DNA from: Halosimplex amylolyticum
GTDB lineage: Archaea > Halobacteriota > Halobacteria > Halobacteriales > Haloarculaceae
Length of the DNA: 64,000 nucleotides
Reading direction: 5' to 3'
Assembly (NCBI RefSeq): GCF_051414035.1
Contig: NZ_JBLKNW010000004.1
Coordinates: 1-64,000, forward strand
In this document: positions 49,778 through 59,700 of the stretch, piece after piece
Layout of the letters: every line of letters begins with the position of its first letter
How positions within the stretch are numbered: position 1 is the first letter of the stretch
Notes under the pieces: model-generated
Told to the model about the DNA's origin: nothing
The model's input: only the letters and a program-made list of their open reading frames with translations
Databases searched by the model: none
Program-made: the position numbers and the translations under genes

Positions 49778-50583
49778 GCCAGGTCCCTCCCGGCGAAGCG
49801 GACGTACGCGAGCGCCAGCGGCCCGACGATCCAGAGGACTAGCAACCCGAGCGCGAGCCACTCGTCGAGGTACCACGCGTCCCCGACCGAGCGGGCCGGA
49901 TCGACGAACCCGGCGGTCACCCGGCCGAAGACGTTGCCGGGTTCCAGTTCGAGCAGGAACCGGACGGCGCCCGGGAGGTCGCCGTCGGCGACGCCGGCGG
50001 CGGTCAGCCCCAGCGCGATCCCCCGCTCGACCGCGTCCCAGACGACCACGAACAGGAAGACGAGCCCGAATCCGAGGACGAGCGCGCGCCGACTGGTGGC
50101 GACCGCCAGCGAGACCGCGATCCCCAGTCCGCTCCAGACCGCGCCGAACGCGACGGCCAGGACGACGAAGACGAAGAACGATGCGAGTTCGAGGTCGCCG
50201 AACGGGTAGACGACGAGCGCGCCGGCCGCGACCAGCGCGCCGACGACCGCGGCGGTCAACAGCCCGGTCCGGCTGGCGTACGTCCCGAGGACCAGGTCAC
50301 GGCGGCTGTGCGGCAGGGAGAGCGTCAGGCGGACCGCGCCGGACTCGCGGTCGCTCACGACGGCGTTGTACCCGAGGAGGATGCCGACGAACGGGACGAG
50401 CGTCGTCACGGTCCCGTGGACGAACCCCGAGAAGCGGGCGGTCGTGTGCGGTTCGCTCCCGATGACGGGATAGACGTACCCCGCCAGAACGACGGCGGTG
50501 ACGAGCAAGCCGAGCAGGAGTTTGACCGAGCGGGCCTCGACGGTCACGTCCGCGTCCCGCCGCGCGACGACTCGCCAGCTCAT
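49774..50583 (-). CDS. ABC transporter permease (ABC-2-like), paralogue
   Basis: 269 aa with six membrane helices. The start MSWRVVARRDADVTVEARSVKLLLGLLV and the loop LSLPHSRRDLVLGTY parallel the neighbouring permease, so the two are probably the halves of a heterodimer. Its ATG overlaps the stop of the ATPase gene by 4 bp (ATGA). Confidence 0.88.
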   Translation of the reverse strand: MSWRVVARRDADVTVEARSVKLLLGLLVTAVVLAGYVYPVIGSEPHTTARFSGFVHGTVTTLVPFVGILLGYNAVVSDRESGAVRLTLSLPHSRRDLVLGTYASRTGLLTAAVVGALVAAGALVVYPFGDLELASFFVFVVLAVAFGAVWSGLGIAVSLAVATSRRALVLGFGLVFLFVVVWDAVERGIALGLTAAGVADGDLPGAVRFLLELEPGNVFGRVTAGFVDPARSVGDAWYLDEWLALGLLVLWIVGPLALAYVRFAGRDLA

Positions 50584-51494
50584 CGGTCGCTCGTCCCGGT
50601 GTACTCGATGAACATGTCCTCCAGCGAGGCCTCCTCGGTGCGGAAGTTCACCACGTCGACGCCGGCGCCGTGGAGCGCGACGAGGATGTCCATCTTCGCG
50701 TCGTTCGTGCAGGTGACCTCGACGGTGTCGTCGTCGCGCGCGACGGCCGTCTCGACGCCCTCGACACCCCGGATCGTGGTCAGCGTCGCCTCTTCCACCG
50801 GGTCGAGCGTGAGGACGAGCTTCGTCCCGCCGCCCAGTGACTCGCGGAGTCCCTCGATCGTGTCGACCGCGACGAGTTCACCGTCCTGGAGGATGCCGAC
50901 GCGGTCACAGACCGCCTCGACCTGCTCGAGGATGTGCGAGGAGAAGAAGATGGTCGCCCCCCGCTCGTTCTCCTCGCGGAGGATCTCGCGCATCTCGGCG
51001 GCCCCGTTCGGGTCGAGCCCGGTGCTCGGTTCGTCGAGCACGAGCAGGTCCGGTTCGCCGACGAGCGCCATCCCCAGCACGAGCCGCTGTGCCATCCCCT
51101 TGGAGTAGTCGCTGGCCTTCCGGTCCGCGTCCTCGCGGATCCCCACCCTGTCGAGGACGTCGAGCGGGTCGGCGTCGGCCTCCTTCGAACGGATGGCGTA
51201 CTCGACGTGCTGGCGGCCGGTGAGCCGGTCGAACACCGAGTACCCTTCCGGAAGCACGCCGATCCGTTCGCGGGCCTCGACGCCGCCGCGCTGGCAGTCG
51301 TGACCGAACAGTTCGACCGACCCCTCGGTCGGCTTCACGAAGTCGAGGAGGACGTTGATGAACGTCGACTTCCCGGCGCCGTTCGGGCCGAGAAAGCCGA
51401 ACGTCTCCCCCTCGCGGACCGTGAGATCGACCCTGTCCAGAGCGATCTCCGTGCCGTACTGCTTCGATACCTCGGTCGCCTCGATCGCTTCCAT
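50580..51494 (-). CDS. ABC transporter ATP-binding protein
   Basis: 304 aa. Walker A GPNGAGKST (residues 36-44), Q-loop region, signature SKGMAQRL, Walker B LLVLDEPSTGLD, and a DxxxH-type switch (FFSSHILEQVEAV). The C-terminal 80 residues are a DUF4162-like extension typical of exporter ATPases. It drives the two downstream permeases, possibly exporting a lipid, drug or peptide. First gene of the operon, with a GC-rich tandem repeat just upstream. Confidence 0.93.
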   Translation of the reverse strand: MEAIEATEVSKQYGTEIALDRVDLTVREGETFGFLGPNGAGKSTFINVLLDFVKPTEGSVELFGHDCQRGGVEARERIGVLPEGYSVFDRLTGRQHVEYAIRSKEADADPLDVLDRVGIREDADRKASDYSKGMAQRLVLGMALVGEPDLLVLDEPSTGLDPNGAAEMREILREENERGATIFFSSHILEQVEAVCDRVGILQDGELVAVDTIEGLRESLGGGTKLVLTLDPVEEATLTTIRGVEGVETAVARDDDTVEVTCTNDAKMDILVALHGAGVDVVNFRTEEASLEDMFIEYTGTSDR

Positions 51495-51574
51495 GTCCGT
51501 CCCAAGTAGTAGCGGGGTAATAAGGCCCGGAGCCGAGTTTCAGGCCCAGCAACTCGTGGTGGCTGTCCGGCAGG

Positions 51575-51686
51575 GATGGCTGGCCGGCGGGGACAGCCGT
51601 CCGGAGGGAGCGGCCGGCGGGGCGGCCGGCCAGAAGAGATGGCTGGTCGGCGCGAGCGGCCGTCCGGCGAGAGCGGCCGGCGGATC
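51575..51686 (-). repeat. Two 63-bp-spaced tandem repeats upstream of ABC operon
   Basis: Copies start at 51575 and 51638 (GATGGCTGG, then a GC-rich core including AGCCGTCCGG or GGCCGTCCGG). The spacing is 63 bp, a multiple of three, and both copies read as 21-aa Arg/Pro-rich repeats on the minus strand, an unlikely protein. Confidence 0.7.
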
Positions 51687-51711
51687 GACCCGGGCACCGC
51701 CACGCCACGGC

Positions 51712-52503
51712 CTACGACCGACGTCGGACGAACGTCGCGAACGCGTCGGCGTCCACGTCACACCGGACGGCGGGCTTGAATCCGCCCAGGTGCGCGCCGC
51801 GGTCGCTCCCGGACTGCGGGCGCAGGGCGTCCGCGACCGATTCGTCCATGTAGTAGTTCGGTCCCCTCCGGAGGTCGCTCAGCCGGATCGCCCGGTCGAG
51901 CAGGCCGCCGGGTTCGCGCCCGGGGACGATCACTACCGGTCGCGGCCGCTCGGTGAAATCGGGGTCGTGATAGTACAGATCGCCGTACTCGGCGAAGCGT
52001 TTGGCGTGGGCGTTCTCCGGATGGCGCTCCAGGACGGCCGCTTTCTCGCCGGCGTCGGTCTCGGGGTCGACGACCGCGGGCGTTTCGGCGACGGTGAAGT
52101 ACCCGAACAGGTAGCGGTGTTTGTACGCCGAGTCGGGGCCCGGGAAACCGCCGTAGAAGGCGACCGCGTCGCCGGGTTCGAGGTCGCGGAGTTTCGCGAC
52201 GTAGCCCGGCCGGTGCTCGCCGTAGGTGAGCGCGTCGAAGTTCGGGTCGCGGTGGACCCGCCGGTCGCGGATCGCCTCCGGGTCCGTGATCCAGTCGCCG
52301 TCGCTCCCCGGGCGGATCCCGTCGAGCAGGTCCGCGAGCGATTCGTCCCGATGTCGGCACTCGAGGGTCCCGTAAGTCGCCGTCTCCGCGGTCGCCCCTT
52401 TCTCGGGGATAGGAACGTACTCGAACCGACCCTCCGAATCGACCGCCGGAACGGGCCGGACGTTGCCGGTGTCGGCGCCGACGCCGCAGAGGACGACAGT
52501 CAC
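51712..52503 (-). CDS. Nucleotide-modification-associated domain 3 (Nmad3)-like protein
   Basis: 263 aa from a GTG start. The N-terminus has the Nmad3 pattern: VVLCGVGADTGNVRPVP, then FEYVPIPEKG and TYGTLECRH, with WITDPEAIRDRRVHRDPNFDALTYG after that and a C-terminal PNYYMDESVADALRPQ segment. Nmad3 proteins are predicted to take part in base hypermodification of DNA. The gene starts 10 bp after the dapD stop, so it is read through from the lysine operon. Assignment is from recalled sequence features, not a search. Confidence 0.68.
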   Translation of the reverse strand: MTVVLCGVGADTGNVRPVPAVDSEGRFEYVPIPEKGATAETATYGTLECRHRDESLADLLDGIRPGSDGDWITDPEAIRDRRVHRDPNFDALTYGEHRPGYVAKLRDLEPGDAVAFYGGFPGPDSAYKHRYLFGYFTVAETPAVVDPETDAGEKAAVLERHPENAHAKRFAEYGDLYYHDPDFTERPRPVVIVPGREPGGLLDRAIRLSDLRRGPNYYMDESVADALRPQSGSDRGAHLGGFKPAVRCDVDADAFATFVRRRS

Positions 52504-52513
52504 TGCCGCCGAC

Positions 52514-53344
52514 CTACTCCCGCAGCGCGTCTTCGCGTTCGGTCGCTTCGAGAGTCTCTTCCTCGACGCTCGTGGCGACGACCGCCGGCTTGTACGCGCC
52601 GCCGTCGATGAGGTCGTGGTCCGAGACAGACGACTCGACGAAGCGGGTGAACGCCCGGCGCTCCGGCGGGAGTTCTCCGTAGAGCACTTCCTCCTCGACG
52701 AGGTCGTAGACCGGAATTCGGGGCGTCAGGAGGGTGTTCTCGCCGACGACGGAGTTCTCGCCGACGACGAAGCCCGAGGTGACGCGACAGCCGGCGCCCA
52801 GGGAGACGCCGTCCTCGACGATGACCGGCGCGTCCTCGACCGGTTCGAGCACGCCGCCGATGAGCGTGTTCGCGCCGAGTTTCACGTCGTCGCCGATCTG
52901 CGCGCAGGAACCGACCGTGTCACAGGAGTCGACGAGCGTGCCGTCCCCCACGTGGGCGCCGATGTTGACGAACGCGGGCGACATGAGGATGGCGTCGCCG
53001 CCGACGTAGGCGCCGCGGCGGATGACGGTGCCGTCGGGCGTGTTACGGGTGCCGCGCTCGGCGAGGTCGGCCGTCTCCCGGAGGGGGAGCACGTCGTGGT
53101 AGGTCACGTCGCCGTAGGTCCGTGGCTCGGTCTCGCGCAGGCCGAAGTTCAGGAGGATGCCCTGCTTGACCCACTCGTTGGCCTCCCACTCGTCACCGTG
53201 CTTCTCGGCGGCGCGGACCTCGCCGGCTTCCAGCGCGGCGAGGAACTCCTCGAGCGTCCCGAGGTGGTCGTCGGTCGCGTCGGCGGCCGTCAGGCCGTCC
53301 TGTTTCTTCGCCCAGAGGTCCTCGATATCGGCTTGGAGACTCAT
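52514..53344 (-). CDS. dapD: 2,3,4,5-tetrahydropyridine-2,6-dicarboxylate N-succinyltransferase
   Basis: 276 aa. A left-handed parallel beta-helix of hexapeptide repeats (VIRRGAYVGGDAILMSPAFVNIGAHVGDGT, VDSCDTVGSCAQIGDDVKLGANTLIGGVLEP), with the DapD-specific helical N-terminus and C-terminal cap. It transfers succinyl from succinyl-CoA in the acyl route of lysine biosynthesis. It is 60 bp downstream of dapB. The ATG at 53344 starts MSLQADIEDLWAKK. Confidence 0.93.
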   Translation of the reverse strand: MSLQADIEDLWAKKQDGLTAADATDDHLGTLEEFLAALEAGEVRAAEKHGDEWEANEWVKQGILLNFGLRETEPRTYGDVTYHDVLPLRETADLAERGTRNTPDGTVIRRGAYVGGDAILMSPAFVNIGAHVGDGTLVDSCDTVGSCAQIGDDVKLGANTLIGGVLEPVEDAPVIVEDGVSLGAGCRVTSGFVVGENSVVGENTLLTPRIPVYDLVEEEVLYGELPPERRAFTRFVESSVSDHDLIDGGAYKPAVVATSVEEETLEATEREDALRE

Positions 53345-53404
53345 TGCTCCCCGATTTTCGCTCCGGCGTAATAGCACTCGTGGTCTGGAATGCGACCGGC
53401 GCGG

Positions 53405-54169
53405 TCAGTCCGCGTCGATCACTTCGTCGAACTCGTGCCAGCCGTCGCCCTGCTCCGCGAGCCACACGGCGGCGTCGAGCGCACCGGCGGCGAAGACCGC
53501 GCGGTCCTCGGCGCGGTGGGAGAGCGACACGACCTCGTCGTTCCCGGCGAGGACGAGTTCGTGCTCGCCGCGGATGTCGCCCGCGCGACGGGCGAACACG
53601 CCGATCTCGTCCTCTTCTCTGGGGGCGTGCCCCTCCCGACCGTAGACGGGTTCCACGTCGCGCTCGTCCTGTACCGTTTCGAGGATGGTATTGGCCGTCC
53701 CCGAGGGCGCGTCGACCTTGTCGTTGTGGTGGGTCTCCATCAGCTCGAGGTCGTACCCGTCGAGCGCGCCGACGGCCTCCGTAATCGTGCGGAGGAGCAC
53801 CTGGATCCCCCGGGAGAAGTTGGTAGCCTTGAGGACGGGAATCTCGTCGCTCGCGGCTTCCAGCGCGTCGAAGCCGTCGTCGTCGAAGCCGGTGGTGCCG
53901 ACGACCAGTCCGACGCCGGCCTCGACGCAAGCGTCGACCAGTCCGAGCGTCGCCTCGGGGACCGTGAAGTCGACCACCACGTCGGGGTCGTACTCCGCGA
54001 GCGCGTCGCCCGCGTCGGTCGCGTCGACGACCGGCACGCCCTCGACCTCGTCGACGTCGTTCACGTCGAAGCCGACGACCGCGTCGAGGTCGTCGCGCTC
54101 GGCGGCCGTCTCGATCACCGTCTGACCCATGCGCCCGGCTGCGCCGTTGACCGCAATCTGCGTCGTCAT
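53405..54169 (-). CDS. dapB: 4-hydroxy-tetrahydrodipicolinate reductase
   Basis: 254 aa. The N-terminal NAD(P)-binding GAAGRMGQ (residues 9-16), VDFTVPEATL, then the catalytic region ETHHNDKVDAPSGTA and a C-terminal EDEIGVFARRAGDIRGEH. It reduces dihydrodipicolinate in the lysine pathway. Its ATG overlaps the dapA stop by 4 bp (ATGA). Confidence 0.96.
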   Translation of the reverse strand: MTTQIAVNGAAGRMGQTVIETAAERDDLDAVVGFDVNDVDEVEGVPVVDATDAGDALAEYDPDVVVDFTVPEATLGLVDACVEAGVGLVVGTTGFDDDGFDALEAASDEIPVLKATNFSRGIQVLLRTITEAVGALDGYDLELMETHHNDKVDAPSGTANTILETVQDERDVEPVYGREGHAPREEDEIGVFARRAGDIRGEHELVLAGNDEVVSLSHRAEDRAVFAAGALDAAVWLAEQGDGWHEFDEVIDAD

Positions 54170-55092
54170 CGCTCTAGCTCCGCGTACTCGTCCTCGTAGT
54201 CGAAGGTTTCGGCTTCCAGGTCGTCGAGCACCGCTTCGAGGTCGTCGCGGTACTCCTCGGACAGGCGGGTCAGCGGCGAGCGCATTCGAGCAGGCCCGTA
54301 GCCCCGGATCTGCATCGCTTCCTTCACCGGGATCGGGTTGGTCTCGACGAACAGCGCGCGGAACAGCGGACCGAGGCGGTGGTGGATGGTGCGAGCCCGC
54401 TCGAAGTCCTCCGCGAGCGCCGCGCCGACCATCGCACAGGTACGCTCTGGTTCGACGTTGGCCGCGACGCTGATCGCGCCCGTCGCGCCGACCGAGAGCA
54501 TCGGGACCGTCATCCCGTCGTCGCCGGAAAGCACGTCGAGGTCGGTGTCGCGCGTCCGCTCGATGATCTCGCTGATCTGCCCCATGTCACCGCTCGCGGC
54601 CTTGTATCCCTGTACGTTCGGGTGCTCGGCGAGTCGCTCGACGGTCTCGGGCTCGATGTTCTGTCCGGTCCGCGAGGGAACGTTGTAGACGATCTGCGGG
54701 AGGTCGACTTCGTCGGCGATCCGCTCGAAGTGCTCGACGAACCCGCGCTGTTCGGGCTTGTTGTAGTACGGTGAGATGAGCAACAGGGCGTCCGCGCCGG
54801 CCTCGGCCGAGCGCCGGGAGAGCGAGAGCGCCTCGCGGGTGTTGTTCGAGCCGGAGCCGGCGATGACCGGCACGTCGTCGACGGCGTCGATGACCGCCTC
54901 GACGACCTCGATGTGTTCGTCGTGGGTCATCGTGGCCGACTCGCCGGTCGATCCGCAGGGGACGAGGCCGTCGACGCCCGCGGCTTCGAGCCGCTGTGCG
55001 TCTCGCCGGAGTGTTTGGAAATCGATGCTGCCGTCGTCGTGGAACGGCGTGCACATCGCGGGGTACACGCCGCGGAACTGGAACGTCGTCAT
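54166..55092 (-). CDS. dapA: 4-hydroxy-tetrahydrodipicolinate synthase
   Basis: 308 aa. A TIM barrel with GLVPCGSTGESATMT (residue 41-55), the catalytic Tyr in PYYNKPEQ, VYNVPSRTGQNIEPE, and the Schiff-base Lys in VQGYKAASGD. It condenses pyruvate with aspartate semialdehyde, the first committed step of lysine synthesis. A GGCCTATC-like box about 25 bp upstream suggests a leaderless transcript that heads dapABD. Confidence 0.97.
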   Translation of the reverse strand: MTTFQFRGVYPAMCTPFHDDGSIDFQTLRRDAQRLEAAGVDGLVPCGSTGESATMTHDEHIEVVEAVIDAVDDVPVIAGSGSNNTREALSLSRRSAEAGADALLLISPYYNKPEQRGFVEHFERIADEVDLPQIVYNVPSRTGQNIEPETVERLAEHPNVQGYKAASGDMGQISEIIERTRDTDLDVLSGDDGMTVPMLSVGATGAISVAANVEPERTCAMVGAALAEDFERARTIHHRLGPLFRALFVETNPIPVKEAMQIRGYGPARMRSPLTRLSEEYRDDLEAVLDDLEAETFDYEDEYAELER

Positions 55093-55425
55093 TGGCTGGT
55101 GTTCGCGTCGGTGGGTGATAGGCTACCCGGGATCGGTCGTGGAGTGCGAGGCGCGACCGTAGGGAGCGCCTCGATGGTGAGCGGGGAGCGCGGAGCGCGA
55201 CCCGCGAACAGTGCGAGCGGCCAGGGGTCGGCCCGCGACGAGGACGCCACGCTCGCCGGGAGCCGCTCACGACCGTTTGCGTTTCGGAGAATCGGCGGAC
55301 ACGCCGGCCTCGGCGGCAACTGCGGCCGTGGATCCGGCGTGGAACATGTCCGAGAGACGGGCAGCGAACGACTTAGTGGTTGCGGACGACGGCTGTGCGT
55401 CGACCGGCCGATCCGACGGCACGCC
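55093..55425. other. Intergenic region between dapA and the two-HTH gene
   Basis: No gene is supported. It carries the dapA promoter next to 55093 and the 3' end of the HTH gene. No hairpin or repeat stood out. Confidence 0.5.
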
Positions 55426-56580
55426 TCACCCCTGCATGAACGTCCGCAGCACGTCCAGTTCCTCGTCCTCGGTCACGCGGTCGGACTCCATGCAGGCGTG
55501 GACGACCTTGTGCGCGAGTTCCGGTCGGAGCGAGCCGACCGACTCGCCGGCTCCGGTCTCCGTGCCGTCCGCCTCTCGGCCCTCCCCGGCGGTCTCCGCG
55601 CTGCCCCGGTCGACGCGCGTTTCCAGTTCCTCGATCCGTTCGTCCAGGGCGGCCACCGTCGACCGGACGTCCGCCAGCGGTCTGCCGTCGGATCCGGACC
55701 GGCGACCGTCCTCGTCGGCGCGCTCCGGTTCGGCCCGGGTGCCGTCGCGGTCCACCCCCGCTTCGGTCGGGTCCTCGCCGTCGTCCGACGCCGACTCGCG
55801 GTCGGTCTCCGGCGCTCCGGCCGCGTCTTCCGGCGGCCCGAGCCCCGAACCAGGCCGTCCACCGTCGCCCTCGACAGCCCTCCCGTGGGCCGCGGCTGCC
55901 ACGTCGTCGGCCTGACCGTTCGACGCAGTCTCTGCCGCGGGAGATGGGCCGTCCGTCTCCGTGTCGTCGTTCGGATCTGCCGAGGGTTCCGGGTCGGCCG
56001 GTGCGTCGTCGCCGAAGACTGACTCCGTGAACTCGTTTCGTTCGGTCCACTCGAAGCCCGGGATCGCGTTGAGTCGCCGGCAGACCGTCGCGCGCGTCAC
56101 GTCGAGTTCCTCCGCGAGGTCCCCCTGGGAGGCGTCCGGGCGTTCGTAGAGCGCGCGCAGGGTTCGCCGCTGTTTCTCGGGAAGCGACGACGCCGTCGGG
56201 GTCCCGTGGTCTGGCGTCGGATCGGGGTCTCCAGGTGTCACGTCGGAGTCGTCGGCTGCCGGTTCCGTGTCGTTGGCTGTCGATTCCGCGTCGTCGGCTA
56301 CCGGTTCCGTATCGTCGGCGGCCGATTCCGTGTTCTCGGCCGTCGGACCGTCGCCGTCCGCGTGCCCGTCAGCCGGTTCTGTGTCCTGTCCGTCGGGGTT
56401 CGCTTCGCGGCCCGGGTCGCCGTACTCGTCGAGTACGCGCTCGACGAGGTCGGCGGAGGCCCCGCTGACTTCGTCGGCGATCGCGGCCAGCGACGCGTCC
56501 GGGTCGGACGCTGCGACGTCGAGGATCCGACGGTGTATCATGGCTCGCGGTTGGTCACGTCCTCGGTCCGCACGACTCAT
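55426..56580 (-). CDS. Two-HTH acidic DNA-binding protein
   Basis: 384 aa. The first helix-turn-helix domain (residues 14-55, RILDVAASDPDASLAAIADEV) is separated by about 90 acidic residues of repeated DDTEPxADD units from a second winged helix (KQRRTLRALYERPDASQGDLAEELDVTRATVCRRLN, about 145-190). The rest is a long acidic low-complexity region ending in a coiled coil (ALDERIEELETRVDR) and a conserved C-terminal box (ELAHKVVHACMESDRVTEDEELDVLRTFM). The ATG at 56580 sits 26 bp after a GTATAC box, a leaderless start. A transcriptional regulator is likely; targets unknown. Confidence 0.75.
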   Translation of the reverse strand: MSRADRGRDQPRAMIHRRILDVAASDPDASLAAIADEVSGASADLVERVLDEYGDPGREANPDGQDTEPADGHADGDGPTAENTESAADDTEPVADDAESTANDTEPAADDSDVTPGDPDPTPDHGTPTASSLPEKQRRTLRALYERPDASQGDLAEELDVTRATVCRRLNAIPGFEWTERNEFTESVFGDDAPADPEPSADPNDDTETDGPSPAAETASNGQADDVAAAAHGRAVEGDGGRPGSGLGPPEDAAGAPETDRESASDDGEDPTEAGVDRDGTRAEPERADEDGRRSGSDGRPLADVRSTVAALDERIEELETRVDRGSAETAGEGREADGTETGAGESVGSLRPELAHKVVHACMESDRVTEDEELDVLRTFMQG

Positions 56581-56604
56581 TAGGCGAGTTACAGATCTCC
56601 TGTG

Positions 56605-56611
56605 CGTATAG
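56605..56611 (-). promoter_or_regulatory. TATA box of two-HTH gene
   Basis: GTCTATAC read on the minus strand lies 26 bp upstream of the ATG at 56580 and decides the start in favour of that codon over the ATG at 56541. Confidence 0.55.
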
Positions 56612-56751
56612 ACTTTCCGCTCGGGGTGAGAATCGCACGAAGAAACGGCCCCAGTCTCGCGATTGTCGTACGAACAGTCCGTAGGTAGATCGGAAGTACG
56701 AGCGGGTTCAGCCCGCAGCGTGGCGCGCCGCTCGAATCCCAGCCGGGGTAG

Positions 56752-59700
56752 TCAGTCGTCGGCCTGTCCGTGGCTGGGGACGCCGGTCTCGGAAGCGGGG
56801 GCAGCGGGGTCGGGCAGGTCTGTGCGCACGTCGGCGCTCTCGCGCTCCTCGATGATCTCGGCGTACGCGTCGGGCAAGACCTTCGTGAAGTTCGCGAGTG
56901 CCGCGTCCCAGTCGGCGAGCAGCTCGGCGGCGCGGTCGGAGTCGGTGTACTCGGCGTGGTTCTCGACCAGACGGGTGATCATCTCGCGGTCGAGTTCGTC
57001 CAGCGTCGGATCGATCGAGACCATCCCCGTGTTGGCCTTCCGTGCGAACTGGCCGTCGGGGTCGTAGACGTAGGCGACGCCGCCGGACATGCCGGCCGCG
57101 AAGTTCTTGCCCGTCTCGCCGAGGACGACGATGGCGCCTCCGGTCATGTACTCGCAGCCGTGGTCGCCGACGCCCTCGACGCAGCCCTTGACGCCCGAGT
57201 TGCGGACGGCGAAGCGCTCGCCGGCGACGCCGTTGACGTAGGCCTCGCCCTGGGTCGCGCCGTAGAGGGCGACGTTGCCGATGACGACGTTCTCCTCGGC
57301 CGCGTAGTTGGCGTTCTCTGGCGTCCGGACGAGGAGCTTCCCGCCGGAGAGGCCCTTGCCGACGTAGTCGTTCGCCGTGCCGACGAGATCCATCGTGATC
57401 CCCTGCTGGAGGAACGCGCCGAAGGACTGGCCGGCGGTCCCCTCCAGGCGCACGTCGATGGTGTCGTCGGGCAGCCCCTCGCCGCCGTAGCGCGCGGAGA
57501 CCTCGTTCGAGAGCGTCGCGCCGACGGCGCGGTGGACGTTGTCGACGTCAGCCGCCATCGCGACCGGCTCGCCGGATTCGAGGGCGGATTCGGCCGCGTC
57601 GATCAGGTCCCAGTCGAGCGCGTCGGCGACGTCGTGGGTTTGCTCGCGGGTCTTGTAGCGGTCGTCGTCGCCCGCGGGCTCGGCGATGACGCCCGAGAGG
57701 TCGACCTTCTTCGCCTTCGGCTGGCTGACGTCGGTCCGCTGGGCGAGCACGTCGGGGCGGCCGACCATCTCGTCGACGCTCGTGAAGCCGAGTTCGGCCA
57801 TGATCTCGCGCAGTTCCTGCGCGACGAACGTCATGTAGTTGATGACGTGCTGGGGCTCGCCCGGGAAGCGGTCGCGGAGTTTCTCGTTCTGCGTGGCGAC
57901 GCCGACCGGGCAGGTGTTCTCGTGGCACTGTCGGGCCATCACGCAGCCCGAGGTGACCATCGACGCGGTCCCGAAAGCGTAGCCCTCGGCGCCGAGCAGG
58001 GTGGCGACGGCCACGTCGCGACCCGTCTTCATCCCGCCGTCGGTGGTGACCTCGATGCGCGAGCGCAGGCCCGTCGCGCGGAGCATCTGGTTGGCCTCGG
58101 CGAGGCCGAGTTCCCACGGGAGCCCCGCGTTCTTGATCGAGGTCTTGGGCGACGCGCCGGTCCCGCCGTCGTGGCCGGAGATGTGGACCTTGTCCGCGTT
58201 GGCCTTCGCGACGCCGGCCGCGATGGTGCCGATGCCGTCCTCGGCGACGAGCTTGACGTTCACGTCGGCGTCCGGATTGCTCGCCTTGAGGTCGTGGATC
58301 AGCTGTTTCAGGTCCTCGATGGAGTAGATGTCGTGCAGCGGCGGCGGCGAGATGAGGCCGACCCCGGGCGTCGCGTAGCGGATCTGGGCGATCATCTCGT
58401 TGACCTTCTTGCCGGGGAGGTGCCCGCCCTCGCCGGGCTTGGAGCCCTGGGCCATCTTGATCTGGAGTTCGTCGGCCTCCGAGAGGTAGTGGCTGGTGAC
58501 GCCGAAGCGGCCCGAGGCGACCTGCTTGGTCTTGCAGTTCTTCTCGGTGCCGAAGCGCTCGGGCGGTTCGCCGCCCTCGCCGGTGTTGGCGTGGGCGTCT
58601 AGCCTGTTCATCGCGATGGCGTTGTTCTCGTGCATCTCCGGGGAGAGGCTCCCCAGGCTCATCGCGGCCGTCTCGAAGCGCGTGACGATCTCCTCGACCG
58701 GTTCGACCTCCTCGATGGGGACCGGGTCGCGGTCGGAGTCGAACTCGAGCAGCCCGCGCAGGGTCTGGAGCTGTTCGTTCTGCTCGTTGATCTCGGCCGC
58801 GAACTCCTTGTAGCGCTCGTAGTCGCCGGTGCGGACGGCCTGCTGGACCGTCCCGACCGTCGATGGGTTCCACTGGTGGTGGATGCCGCCCGAGCGGTTC
58901 TCGAACTCGCCCTGCCGTTCGAGGTCGGGCTCGTCGCCCCAGGCGACCTCGTGGCGGTCGAGCAGGTCCTCCTCAATCTCTTCGAGACCGATCCCTTCGG
59001 TCCGGTTGGCGGTGCCCTCGAAGTACTCCTCGACGAAGTCCGAGGCGAGGCCGACGGCCTCGAAGATCTGGGCGCCCTGGTAGCTCTCGACGGTCGAGAT
59101 GCCCATCTTCGCCATCGTCTTCAGGAGGCCGTCCTCCAGCGCGTTGACGTAGGCGTCGATGGCCTTCGACAGCTCCGCGCCGTCGGGACCGGCGACCAGG
59201 TCCTCGATGGTCTGGTAGGCGAGGTAGGGGTTGACCGCGCCCGCGCCGTAGCCGACCAGCGTCGCCACGTGGTGGACGGTCCGCGGGTCACCCGACTCGA
59301 CGACGAGCCCGACGTGGTTGCGCAGCCCGTTGCGGACGAGGTGGTGGTGGATACCGCCCACGGCCAGCAGGCTCGGGATGGCGACGCGGTCCGCGCCCGC
59401 CTCGCGGTCCGAGAGGACGATGATGTCGTGTTCCGTCGCGGCGTCGGAAGCCTCCTCGCGGGCTTCCTCGACGGCCTCGCGGAGGCCCACTTCGTCGGGG
59501 TCGTAGCTGATGTCGACGACGACCGACGACATGCCGTTCTCGTCCAGGTCGCGGATGGCCTGGGTCTGCTGGTCGGTGAGCACGGGCGAATCGACGACCA
59601 GCTGGCGGGCGTGCACGGGCGACTCGTCCAGCAGGTTGCGCTGGTAGCCCAGCCGCGACTCCAGGGAGGTGACCAGTTCCTCGCGGATGTAGTCCAGCGG

